Below the pieces are notes generated by a model. It searched no databases. It was not told the DNA's origin and saw nothing but the letters and a program-made list of their open reading frames with translations. From Spirochaetaceae bacterium (GTDB lineage Bacteria; Spirochaetota; Spirochaetia; Treponematales; Breznakiellaceae), in assembly GCA_031283025.1 (NCBI GenBank), contig JAITCP010000156.1, forward strand, positions 1-9,991: DNA of 9,991 nucleotides, in the 5' to 3' direction. This document shows, one piece after another, positions 1 to 6,164 of this stretch (positions are counted from its first letter, which is position 1; each line of letters begins with the position of its first letter). The translations under genes and the position numbers were made by a program.

Positions 1-1
1 G

Positions 2-394
2 TCCTGCAGGAACGAGTGGAATACCGGCCATGAAGAGATTGAGGCAAAACAGCGGAATTTCTACGAGCAGCTTATTGCGGAACAGGAAGCAAAGATCAGC
101 GAATACCATGAGAACGCACGGGAAAAAATAGCGGAAATAGAAGAACAGGTAAAATCTTGCAGGAACGAATGGAATGCCGGTCGTGAGGAAATTGAGGCAA
201 AACAGCGGAATTTCTACGAACAGCTTGAGGTGGAACAGGAAGCAAAGATCAGCGAATACCATGAGAACGCACGGGGAAAGATTGCGGAAATAGAGAAACT
301 GGTAAAGACCTGCATTAACGAGTGGGATGCCGGTCGTGAGGAAATGGAGACAAAGCAGCGGAATCTTCACGAACAGTTTGCCGTGGAACAGGAG
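2..394 (+). repeat. 153-bp (51-codon) tandem repeat, 2.6 copies visible
   Basis: Copies begin at 2, 155 and 308. Copies 1 and 2 differ at about 19 of 153 bases and 7 of 51 residues, with an uninterrupted identical run of over 40 bases. Copy 3 follows the same pattern (CxxEWxxGREE, then KQRN) but diverges after about base 394. The repeat preserves reading frame. Fifty-one residues equals four hendecads plus one heptad, so adding or losing a unit would keep the coiled-coil phase. More copies probably lie before base 1. Confidence 0.9.
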
Positions 395-2086
395 AAACTC
401 AGGGCGAACTGGCAGCGGGATGTTGAAACCCAGGATGCCTTGGCACTTTCCCAGCGCAAGCTGTGGGAAGCGGCAGTTGCGGAAGCGGAAGATCGTCTTG
501 CCCGGCTTGAAGGTGAAGTAAACGTAAAAATTACCAGGGCGGAAGAAAGCCTGCTCATGGAACTGGACCGGCGTCTGGACGCATACCGGGAAGGGGAAGC
601 CGTTCAGTGGAAACGCCTTGAAACCGCGGCGGATGACGCTCTTAAACTGGACAATCAGCTTCGCCTGGTAATGGAAGAAGCGGAAACCAGGGTACGCAGA
701 GACTTTAGCCATTTTGAAGAAGAACAAAAAGTAGAGCGGGAACGGATAGGATCCGCGCTTTCTGAATCGGCGGAAGGTTATAAAGCGCAATTAGCCGCCC
801 TGGAACAGGAACTCAATACGTTAAAAAACCGGGCTTACGACAATGTATCGGAAAAACTCAAGGTTTTTGAGGATGACTTTTTTGCCGATCTTGCCCGGCG
901 CAGTACAGAAGTTGACAGGCGCCTTGCCGAATGGAATTCAAACCTGGAACAGAAACTTGTTTCCCTGGCGGAAGAAGGGGAAACGGAACGGCGCAGTCTG
1001 GAACTTTCTTTTAAGGAATCGCTAAGCGCCCGCATGGAGGAACAAAAGGAGCGGATTCTTTCCGAACTGGAACGGCTTAAGCTCAAAGCCGACGCTTTTG
1101 AAGAAAAAATACAGAACGGCCTGGATGAAACTGAAAACAGGGTTTCCGGCCTTTCCGGCAGCCTTGAAGCGGTAGGCCGGGGCTTAAAGGAATTCACCGC
1201 CCAAACCAGGCTTTTTGAAAAGACTGATGAACTTAAGTTAGATCTGGAACGGAGCATGGAAACCTTAAGGGCGGAACTTTCCGGAGTTGAGGATCGCCGT
1301 GCAGAAGCCGCCCGGCTGGAGACGGAGTTTATCAAAGTCCGCCGGCTGGAAGACGAAGTAAATACCAAGATGACCCGCTTCCTTACAGAGAAGAATCACC
1401 TGGACATTATAGAAAAAGACTTTGACCGCCTTATCCAAACTTCACTGCGGGTAGAAGAACGGCTTAAAGAGGTTACCGGAGCCGACGATACCCTGCAAAA
1501 CCTGCAGGTTTCCCTGCGGAAACTGGAAGATGCCATTGCGGCGGCGGAGGACAAGTATCAGCGGGTGGAAAGCAAAAACCGGATATTGGAAGAAACCAAC
1601 CGCGGTATTGAACGGAATTTTCAGATACTGGAAGAAACAGAATTGGCCCTGCGTAAATGCCGTGAAAATATTGACAGAACAGAAGAAGACCTGGATTCGT
1701 TCCGTCCGTCCATAGAGGAATTGGCGGCGGCCAGTGAAAAGGCCCGTGAGGCGGAGGAAAAACTCATCACTCTTGATACGGGGCTGTCAGCCATTGAGGC
1801 CAGAATTGAAAAAATGCAAGTTGCGCGGGAATGGCTTGCCCGTGCGGAAACCCGCTTTGAAGAACTAAACCGGGAAGCCCAGGAAGAATTAAAGCTGCTG
1901 GAAGCAGTGCTTAAAGATGAAAGCAAAAAATCGGGGAGCAGCGGCAAAGGCTCTCCTCCCCCCTCCACACGGGAAAATGTAAAGCGCCTTGCCCGTCAGG
2001 GCTGGGGGGCGGAAGAAATAGCCAGATCTTTGAAAATTTCCCGTGGTGAAGTAGAAATGATTCTTGAAATGCCGGGATTAAGGTAA
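2..2086 (+). CDS. Spirochaete-type long coiled-coil protein, 5'-truncated by the window edge
   Basis: The frame is open from base 2 to the TAA at 2084-2086, giving 694 visible residues; the ATG at 230 is internal, because the same repetitive sequence continues upstream of it. Almost the whole protein is charged helix rich in Glu, Lys, Arg, Leu and Ala with no prolines or membrane segments, so a long parallel coiled coil is expected. The first part is a 51-residue tandem repeat. After a flexible Ser/Gly/Pro linker (around 1921-1965) comes a compact C-terminal tail of about 40 residues (around 1966-2085) with the pattern LARQGWGAEEIARSLKISRG, which looks like a helix-turn-helix. The architecture matches what is called the SpiroCoCo family in spirochaetes (recognised from memory). 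Function is not established; a structural or cytoskeletal role is the usual guess. The missing N-terminus could carry a membrane anchor. Confidence 0.8.
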   Translation, partial: SCRNEWNTGHEEIEAKQRNFYEQLIAEQEAKISEYHENAREKIAEIEEQVKSCRNEWNAGREEIEAKQRNFYEQLEVEQEAKISEYHENARGKIAEIEKLVKTCINEWDAGREEMETKQRNLHEQFAVEQEKLRANWQRDVETQDALALSQRKLWEAAVAEAEDRLARLEGEVNVKITRAEESLLMELDRRLDAYREGEAVQWKRLETAADDALKLDNQLRLVMEEAETRVRRDFSHFEEEQKVERERIGSALSESAEGYKAQLAALEQELNTLKNRAYDNVSEKLKVFEDDFFADLARRSTEVDRRLAEWNSNLEQKLVSLAEEGETERRSLELSFKESLSARMEEQKERILSELERLKLKADAFEEKIQNGLDETENRVSGLSGSLEAVGRGLKEFTAQTRLFEKTDELKLDLERSMETLRAELSGVEDRRAEAARLETEFIKVRRLEDEVNTKMTRFLTEKNHLDIIEKDFDRLIQTSLRVEERLKEVTGADDTLQNLQVSLRKLEDAIAAAEDKYQRVESKNRILEETNRGIERNFQILEETELALRKCRENIDRTEEDLDSFRPSIEELAAASEKAREAEEKLITLDTGLSAIEARIEKMQVAREWLARAETRFEELNREAQEELKLLEAVLKDESKKSGSSGKGSPPPSTRENVKRLARQGWGAEEIARSLKISRGEVEMILEMPGLR

Positions 2087-2134
2087 AGAGAATAGGGTCT
2101 TTTCCGGAACTTTAGTTTTTGGAAAAGCTGCCTT

Positions 2135-2279
2135 AGATTTACCGCTAAAACTTAAGGGAACCTCTAAAAACCGGTTGTTTTTAGAGGTTCCTTTGCAGTT
2201 TCTCGCCCTTTGGGCTGCGAAACATGCTTTTTTCAGTGGTAAATCTCTAAAAACTGAAGTTTTTAGAGATTCCCTTAAG
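2135..2279. repeat. Palindromic extragenic element with nested inverted repeats
   Basis: The element has 21-bp terminal inverted repeats at 2151-2171 and 2259-2279 (20 of 21 matching, both starting from CTTAAG). Inside, the 10-mer CTCTAAAAAC occurs at 2162-2171 and 2245-2254, and its reverse complement at 2177-2186 and 2259-2268. This gives two local hairpins: arms 2157-2171/2177-2191 (15 bp, 5-base loop) and 2242-2255/2258-2271 (14 bp). A further 12-base inverted pair, 11 matching, is at 2135-2146 and 2235-2246. It is noncoding and MITE-like or REP-like in shape; no clear target-site duplication was found. It fills most of the 199-bp gap between two convergent genes, so it may also end transcription. 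Confidence 0.75.
2157..2193. terminator. Candidate bidirectional terminator hairpin within the palindromic element
   Basis: A perfect 15-bp stem (2157-2171 with 2177-2191) encloses a 5-base loop, about 70 bases after the stop of the coiled-coil gene and in the 3' flank of the convergent lipoprotein gene. The stem is AT-rich at its inner half and the following T-run is only three bases long, so termination efficiency is uncertain. The second hairpin at 2242-2271 could serve the minus-strand gene. Confidence 0.4.
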
Positions 2280-2285
2280 AACGGC

Positions 2286-2801
2286 CTATCGTTCTACTTC
2301 AGATTCCCCTTCAAGGTTAAAGTATTTTGTATAGACAGGAATATACTCAACGGCAGTTTTGATTATTGCCGTTCCGGTAAAACGGTAGCGTACCTTTTTC
2401 ATGGCAATTATCTGATCCAGCATGTCCCGGTGCATATTGGTAAAATTCATTACTAGGTAAAGCTCTTTTTCCCCAAAACTTGATGCCGGTACCGTTAAAA
2501 TCTTTGTTTCCTTTCCGTCCGCCCAGAAACGTCCGGCGCCGTACAGTTTATATTCAAACGAAGTAAGATCAACAGAGTAAACATTGGGGTTGTCTACCCG
2601 GACCTGTACTTTCAGGCGGGTGTTTATCAATTCAGCCTGTAAAACGGTGATGGAACTAATGGAAAAAACCGGCTCCAGAAAAGAGGGAACTTCAGGTTCC
2701 GGTATGGATATGGGGGTTCCCTTACAGGAAAGCAGGCGAATAAGAACCAAAACGCAAATAGAGACAAGAAAAAGGCGTAAAACAGGTTTAATCCGGATCA
2801 T
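2286..2801 (-). CDS. Putative lipoprotein with LEA14-like (water-stress/WHy type) domain
   Basis: A 171-residue protein. The N-terminus has basic residues (R3, K5, R9), a hydrophobic stretch and a lipobox LLSC with the acceptor Cys at residue 26, so it should be exported and lipid-anchored by signal peptidase II; spirochaete lipoboxes are known to be relaxed and this one fits. The mature part is beta-rich and contains VDNPN at 69-73 followed by a tyrosine-containing strand, the hallmark of LEA type 2/LEA14 domains, then a second half with paired strands (LYLVMNF, VRYRFTGTA). Such small domains in bacterial lipoproteins have no well-defined biochemical role; a periplasmic binding or structural task is possible. 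The start has no clear Shine-Dalgarno; a TATTAT/TATACT box lies only a few bases before the ATG, so the real leader is uncertain. It is divergent from the PAQR gene, 59 bp away. Confidence 0.7.
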   Translation of the reverse strand: MIRIKPVLRLFLVSICVLVLIRLLSCKGTPISIPEPEVPSFLEPVFSISSITVLQAELINTRLKVQVRVDNPNVYSVDLTSFEYKLYGAGRFWADGKETKILTVPASSFGEKELYLVMNFTNMHRDMLDQIIAMKKVRYRFTGTAIIKTAVEYIPVYTKYFNLEGESEVER

Positions 2802-2803
2802 AG

Positions 2804-2809
2804 TATAAT
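2804..2809 (+). promoter_or_regulatory. Candidate -10 box for the PAQR gene
   Basis: A perfect TATAAT lies 51 bases before the ATG at 2861. No recognisable -35 hexamer lies 16-18 bases upstream and there is no TG extension, so the assignment rests on the -10 and position alone. Confidence 0.3.
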
Positions 2810-2817
2810 ATCGGTTC

Positions 2818-2832
2818 CCCGGTGCAACCGGG
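2818..2832. promoter_or_regulatory. GC-rich dyad in the divergent spacer
   Basis: A perfect inverted repeat with 6-bp arms (CCCGGT / ACCGGG) around GCA, placed in the 59-bp spacer between the divergent lipoprotein and PAQR genes. It could be an operator shared by both promoters, or a leader hairpin of the PAQR transcript. No regulator family can be named from the sequence. Confidence 0.3.
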
Positions 2833-2860
2833 ACAGTTTTTTTGTGTCTGAAAATACACT

Positions 2861-3646
2861 ATGGAACAAAACAGGCAAAGCGCCGGTGAAGAAATTGCCA
2901 ATTCGGCGCTTCACAGCATCGGGGGCCTTTTGGGGATTGCGGGGCTCGTACTTCTGGTAAACCATGCCCGGTCTTCACTGCCGGTGTACGTGATTTTTGC
3001 ATCGGCGATGATACTCATGTTTGCCGCTTCGGCTGTTTATCACGGTCTTTGCCCCCAAATAACAAAGCAGGATGGATACGCTCAGAAGCCGCAGAGGACT
3101 TCTTCCAAAACGGCGCTCATTGAACTTTTCCGTACCATTGATCATCAGGCCATATATATCTTTATAGCAGGAACCTACACCCCTTTTTGCCTCCTGGCCC
3201 TCAAAGGAACCTTGGGTTTGGCGCTGCTTATTTTTGAGTGGGTTTTAGCTCTGGCAGGTATTATTCTTTCCGCCATAAAAGTCCGGTTTCTTAAAAAAGC
3301 GGAAATGGTGATTTTTATTCTTATGGGCTGGGCTATCCTGGCCGGTTGTATACCGTTGGCGCGGTATTTGCCGTTACATGGATTTATCCTGCTTTTTGCC
3401 GGGGGCCTTTTTTATACTGCCGGTACTTTCTTTTACCGGGCGGGGAAGGCAAGGCCTGCCGCAGTAAATCCCGGTATAAGTTCGGAAAGTAACCCCATCA
3501 GCAAAAATGATAAGTTTCATCATCAGCCCCGGATTATAAAGGCCCGGAAGCGGACATACGGCGCTCATGTGGTGTGGCACCTTTTTGTTATGGCCGGAGC
3601 GGCCTGTCACTGGCTTTCAGTCTGGTCTCTCTGCCGTATCAGGTAA
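2861..3646 (+). CDS. PAQR / hemolysin III family membrane protein (TrhA-like)
   Basis: A 261-residue integral membrane protein with about seven hydrophobic segments. The family signatures are all present: EEIANSALHSIG at 10-20, SxxxH at S57-H61, an aspartate in IDHQAIY (D94), GTYTPF near 104-109, and HxxxH at H236-H240. In PAQR proteins the Ser/His/Asp/His set forms a metal site in the membrane. The bacterial family is named for a reported haemolytic activity in Bacillus, and the E. coli TrhA (YqfA) member is linked to membrane energetics; the natural substrate is unresolved. It is longer than the usual 200-230 residues because of polar insertions at about 63-85 and 195-232, the latter just before the final HxxxH helix. 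No Shine-Dalgarno precedes the ATG, but the N-terminus begins right at conserved sequence. Its last 40 bases overlap the convergent sigma-like gene. Confidence 0.85.
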   Translation: MEQNRQSAGEEIANSALHSIGGLLGIAGLVLLVNHARSSLPVYVIFASAMILMFAASAVYHGLCPQITKQDGYAQKPQRTSSKTALIELFRTIDHQAIYIFIAGTYTPFCLLALKGTLGLALLIFEWVLALAGIILSAIKVRFLKKAEMVIFILMGWAILAGCIPLARYLPLHGFILLFAGGLFYTAGTFFYRAGKARPAAVNPGISSESNPISKNDKFHHQPRIIKARKRTYGAHVVWHLFVMAGAACHWLSVWSLCRIR

Positions 3647-4440
3647 AGATTGGAATCCACCGTACCCTTTGCTATGCCTAATACGTGGGCTATTTCTTCA
3701 TTTGTGGCTTCCATTCGCATAGTTTGGATACGTTTCCGCATGGAGATAAGCCGTTTCTGGGAAATTTCCACGCAGCGTTTCATTCTGTACCAGTGGGCAG
3801 AGTTGGGGGATGCGGCTTTTAGCCGTTTTTCAAATGCCAGACAGCGGTAGAACTGTCCGTGGATGCGTTCTTTCATTTCATTGATCGTTTCTTCCCGTTG
3901 AAGCCGCAGGACTCGCAGTTTGTCTATCATGCGGTAGAGCTCTTCTTTTTCCAGTCCCAGTGCCGGGGCGAGCCGGGCAAGACGGGTATCGGGAATATAA
4001 TAGTAAGTCTTAAGGAGAAGCATTAAAACCTGGCGGGGATTTGATACTTTTGCCGGAGTGTGAATTTCTTCCAAATATTCGGGATCTTCCTCTTCGCAGA
4101 CTGCCATTTCCTGCGCTTTGGCATCCCACCAGCTTCTTTCAGTAATCCGGTGTTCCTTCTTGCGCATACCGTACTCTCTGGCGGAAAGGCAGACAAGCGT
4201 AGTGATATATGTTTCAAAACTTGACCCTTGATCGCTATAGCGGTCTACTGCCCTGCTTAAACGGGGGTACAGCCAACTGATAAAATCGTCCCGGGAATCT
4301 GCGCTATGCCTGCCGGTGATAAAATGGTGGGGATTTTCCCGGATATACACAAAAATTTTTTCTTCCAGCGCTTCACGGCTCATGTAACCCTGGCGGTATT
4401 CCTGCAGTATGGTATCAAGATACTGCTCCCTATTACTCAT
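3607..4440 (-). CDS. Sigma-70-like DNA-binding protein, divergent
   Basis: A 277-residue soluble protein. Residues 61-90 (LSRAVDRYSDQGSSFETYIT and following) resemble the core of sigma-70 region 2, where sigma factors read like (I/A)RAVDRFDPxRGxxFSTYA. Residues 244-268 (TNEEIAHVLGIAKGTVDSNL) read as a region-4-type helix-turn-helix, and residues 151-178 (DTRLARLAPALGLEKEELYR) may be a second HTH. Between them is a basic helical stretch with paired Cys and many Arg/Lys. The two ends of a sigma factor are thus recognisable, but the middle is not that of a standard group 3 or ECF sigma. A transcription role is inferred. I think similar proteins exist in other treponemes as hypotheticals. The ATG at 4440 was chosen over the one at 4455 because GAGGAG lies 7 bases before it. 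A stand-alone gene or the last gene after the DHH protein (98-bp gap). Confidence 0.6.
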   Translation of the reverse strand: MSNREQYLDTILQEYRQGYMSREALEEKIFVYIRENPHHFITGRHSADSRDDFISWLYPRLSRAVDRYSDQGSSFETYITTLVCLSAREYGMRKKEHRITERSWWDAKAQEMAVCEEEDPEYLEEIHTPAKVSNPRQVLMLLLKTYYYIPDTRLARLAPALGLEKEELYRMIDKLRVLRLQREETINEMKERIHGQFYRCLAFEKRLKAASPNSAHWYRMKRCVEISQKRLISMRKRIQTMRMEATNEEIAHVLGIAKGTVDSNLYLIRQRDQTESQ

Positions 4441-4447
4441 AACGATG

Positions 4448-4453
4448 CTCCTC
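4448..4453 (-). promoter_or_regulatory. Shine-Dalgarno GAGGAG that fixes the sigma-like start
   Basis: On the minus strand GAGGAG is followed by 7 bases and then ATG at 4440-4438. The alternative upstream ATG (4455) overlaps the Shine-Dalgarno itself and has no ribosome site of its own. Confidence 0.8.
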
Positions 4454-4520
4454 ATACTATTGGGTATATGGGATACTATAGGGAGCGGCCGTGTTTCTTG
4501 ATTGCATTTTTTTAAAAATA

Positions 4521-4534
4521 ATGACTATAGTCAT
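4521..4534. promoter_or_regulatory. Perfect 14-bp palindrome ATGACTATAGTCAT
   Basis: A fully self-complementary 14-mer lies in the 98-bp gap between the DHH gene stop (4539) and the sigma-like gene. An overlapping inverted repeat, TCATGTTT at 4531-4538 with AAACATGA at 4549-4556, runs into the last codons of the DHH gene. On the minus strand the palindrome is followed by TATTTTT. It could be an operator for the sigma-like gene or a weak terminator after the DHH gene; the low GC content and short loop argue against a strong terminator. Confidence 0.4.
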
Positions 4535-4538
4535 GTTT

Positions 4539-5498
4539 TTATATGTTGAAACATGACGCAAAAGCAGCGGCTATTCTTTCTTCCATTTCCGGAATGGTTC
4601 CCCGGATTTTAGTTCCTGCCGCATTTTTATGTCCCCCTCCGCCAAAATCTTTGGCAATGGCGGCAACGTCAACATGATCGCGTGAACGGAAACCTATGGT
4701 ACATTCTTCCTGAGTTTCCTGCCGGATAAGAACCATCGCTTCCACTCCTTTTATGGATTGGAGGAGCTGATAAGTCATATCCGAGTCTCTGCTTTCAAGG
4801 CCGTATCGTTTTGTTTCTTCCAGCGTTTCGTTGGAAATAAGAAGCCTGCCATTATAGTAGGAATGGGTTTTTGCCAGCATGGCACCCATAAGAAGCCGTG
4901 AATTAAGGCTTTTTCCCCCGTATATCGCGGCAAAGGTCTTTTTGGGGCTGGCTCCGGCGCCGCAGAGCCTTGCGGCGGTTTCCAGCACCGCCTGACAGTA
5001 TTCTCCGCCGTCCAGGTGGCGGAAAAATCCCGTATCGGTACAGAGCCCAAGAAAAAGAAGTTCCGCTTCTTCCGGAAGTATCTCCATATCCAGCGCCCGA
5101 AAGATTTTTTCCGTTAAAAACGTAACAGACGGCGCCTCGGGGTCAAGGAAAACCGCTTCTCCCCAGGGATTCTGCGTAGCATGGTGATCTACCGACGCAA
5201 CGGGCATTCCGTCTATAGGCAGATCCCCCACCCGCTCCCGGTTGGTGCAATCCATTACCAGCACCCTCATGCCTTTGGCGGCGGCAGGGCAGGGGAGGAA
5301 GCGATCTTCATAGGGTTTTACTTCAATCCGCTTAAAGGGGCCGGCTGAACAGGGAAAAGCCTTTTTCCCCAGCCGCCGCAGGAGGGAAGTTATGGCAAGC
5401 TGGCTTCCCACACAATCGCCGTCCGGTTCTTTATGGCCTGCAACGATAAATTCTGTCCCGCTTTTTATAAATTCAATCAATGCTTCAGGTACGTTCAT
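4539..5498 (-). CDS. DHH-family phosphoesterase, NrnA-like (nanoRNase / pAp phosphatase type)
   Basis: A 319-residue cytosolic protein with the complete DHH plus DHHA1 layout. Metal-binding motifs, in order: GHKEPDGDCVGS (H22, D26, D28), VMDCTNRER (D83), DHH at 104-106, and GLCTDTGFFR (D155); the C-terminal DHHA1 substrate loop is GGGGHKNAAG at 286-295. In NrnA-type enzymes two Mn ions in the DHH domain hydrolyse 2-5 nt RNA fragments and often 3'-phosphoadenosine 5'-phosphate; the exact substrate here cannot be read from the sequence, and cyclic-di-nucleotide hydrolases of the same superfamily remain possible. The ATG at 5498 was chosen because the protein family begins at about this point and AAGAAGGA precedes it, though with a short 2-base spacing. 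The frame can be extended to a TTG at 5597, but that lies in the loop of the upstream terminator and the extra 33 residues look noncoding. Confidence 0.88.
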   Translation of the reverse strand: MNVPEALIEFIKSGTEFIVAGHKEPDGDCVGSQLAITSLLRRLGKKAFPCSAGPFKRIEVKPYEDRFLPCPAAAKGMRVLVMDCTNRERVGDLPIDGMPVASVDHHATQNPWGEAVFLDPEAPSVTFLTEKIFRALDMEILPEEAELLFLGLCTDTGFFRHLDGGEYCQAVLETAARLCGAGASPKKTFAAIYGGKSLNSRLLMGAMLAKTHSYYNGRLLISNETLEETKRYGLESRDSDMTYQLLQSIKGVEAMVLIRQETQEECTIGFRSRDHVDVAAIAKDFGGGGHKNAAGTKIRGTIPEMEERIAAAFASCFNI

Positions 5499-5514
5499 GG
5501 TCCTTCTTTGCTTT

Positions 5515-5541
5515 AAGCAGGGTAAACTGGCGGTCCTGCTT
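5515..5541 (-). promoter_or_regulatory. Hairpin in the leader of the DHH gene
   Basis: Inverted arms AAGCAGG (5515-5521) and CCTGCTT (5535-5541) enclose a 13-base loop, about 17 bases before the ATG at 5498 on the minus strand. It sits just upstream of the ribosome site and could tune initiation or mRNA stability. There is no recognised riboswitch here, and no convincing promoter was found between this hairpin and the terminator. Confidence 0.25.
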
Positions 5542-5579
5542 GTCCCTTTCCGGCCCGGTAATCCGGCGGCTGAAATCAT

Positions 5580-5621
5580 AAAAAAGCCATCCGTCAAGAC
5601 TTTCTTTACGGATGGCTTTTT
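5580..5621. terminator. Strong bidirectional Rho-independent terminator
   Basis: The 14-bp inverted arms AAAAAGCCATCCGT (5581-5594) and ACGGATGGCTTTTT (5608-5621) enclose a 13-base loop. On the minus strand the GC-containing stem ends in six T's and lies 20 bases after the stop of the secreted-protein gene; on the plus strand it ends in five T's. It is the clearest terminator in the window and separates the secreted-protein transcript from the DHH gene. Confidence 0.9.
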
Positions 5622-5641
5622 GAAGCGGCGGTATTGCTCCG

Positions 5642-6085
5642 CTATTTTTGTTTGCCAATATCTATTGATTCCACTCCTTCAAACTTGTCATCCAGGTTAA
5701 CATCGAAGGGAATATGGCCCCACGACTCATGGCTTGGGTTCTTGCTCACATAAAGCCGTACTGAATAGAATTTGCCCCCCTTATAGAAGACTGACATGGA
5801 AGGCAAGGTTCTGCCGGAAGGAAGATCAAGAAGTTCGGCTTTTCTGCTGTCGATACGGAACCATTCATAGGGTATATAAGCCTGACCCATCGAGAGGCCG
5901 CTCTGCCGGAATAAAACCACATAGCCTTTTCTGTAGGTGAATACCTTTTCTACGGGGACATTGACGTAATAAAAGTCGTTGTATGAATCGTTTCCCCCTC
6001 CCTGGTTTTGGGCTGTTACAGGCAGAACAGTCAGGGCTATAAAACCGGTAAAAACCAGCAATAATATCTTAGCTTTCTTTGTCAT
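5642..6085 (-). CDS. Secreted (periplasmic) protein of unknown function
   Basis: A 147-residue protein. The N-terminus is a classical Sec signal: MTKKAK, a hydrophobic core (ILLLVFTGFIALTVL) and a cleavage site PVTA|QN after residue 25; there is no lipobox Cys, so the product is soluble in the periplasm or loosely attached. After a Gly/Asn linker, the mature part of about 110 residues is beta-rich with many aromatic residues (NDFYYVNVPVEKVFTYRKGY, then YIPYEWF), and ends in acidic sequence. I do not recognise a named domain; I believe such small proteins occur in other treponemes. AAGGAG (6092-6097) lies 6 bases before the ATG, a good ribosome site. It has its own promoter (6136-6164) and terminator (5580-5621), so it is probably a monocistronic unit. 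Confidence 0.75.
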   Translation of the reverse strand: MTKKAKILLLVFTGFIALTVLPVTAQNQGGGNDSYNDFYYVNVPVEKVFTYRKGYVVLFRQSGLSMGQAYIPYEWFRIDSRKAELLDLPSGRTLPSMSVFYKGGKFYSVRLYVSKNPSHESWGHIPFDVNLDDKFEGVESIDIGKQK

Positions 6086-6135
6086 AATGCGCTCCTTTTC
6101 CCTTCTTTTACAAAGTAAACGATACGTTCAAGATA

Positions 6136-6164
6136 ATTATATCACAAACAGCCCAGGGTTGCAA
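6136..6164 (-). promoter_or_regulatory. Sigma-70 promoter of the secreted-protein gene, inside the end of argF
   Basis: On the minus strand TTGCAA (6164-6159) and TATAAT (6141-6136) are separated by exactly 17 bases, and the -10 is extended by TGA (TGnTATAAT form). The predicted start lies about 45 bases before the ATG at 6085. The -35 and most of the spacer are within the last codons of the ornithine carbamoyltransferase gene. Best promoter match in the window. Confidence 0.65.

Noticed and set aside
835..1368. Minus-strand open frame of 177 codons opposite the coiled-coil gene
   Set aside because: Serine- and arginine-rich shadow of Glu/Leu-rich codons; no start signal and no domain.
2135..2279. 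CRISPR array
   Set aside because: The repeats are short, alternate in orientation and lack regular unique spacers; they form hairpins instead.
2175..2456. Plus-strand open frame from the palindromic element into the lipoprotein gene
   Set aside because: Half of it is inside the repeat element and half is antisense to the lipoprotein; no ribosome site.
5499..5597. N-terminal extension of the DHH protein to a TTG at 5597
   Set aside because: The extra 33 codons run through the terminator stem and have no conserved character; ATG at 5498 is better supported.
5569..5597. Possible promoter for the DHH gene (TTGACG with TATGAT)
   Set aside because: The two hexamers are only 11 bases apart, and both lie in or beside the terminator stem.
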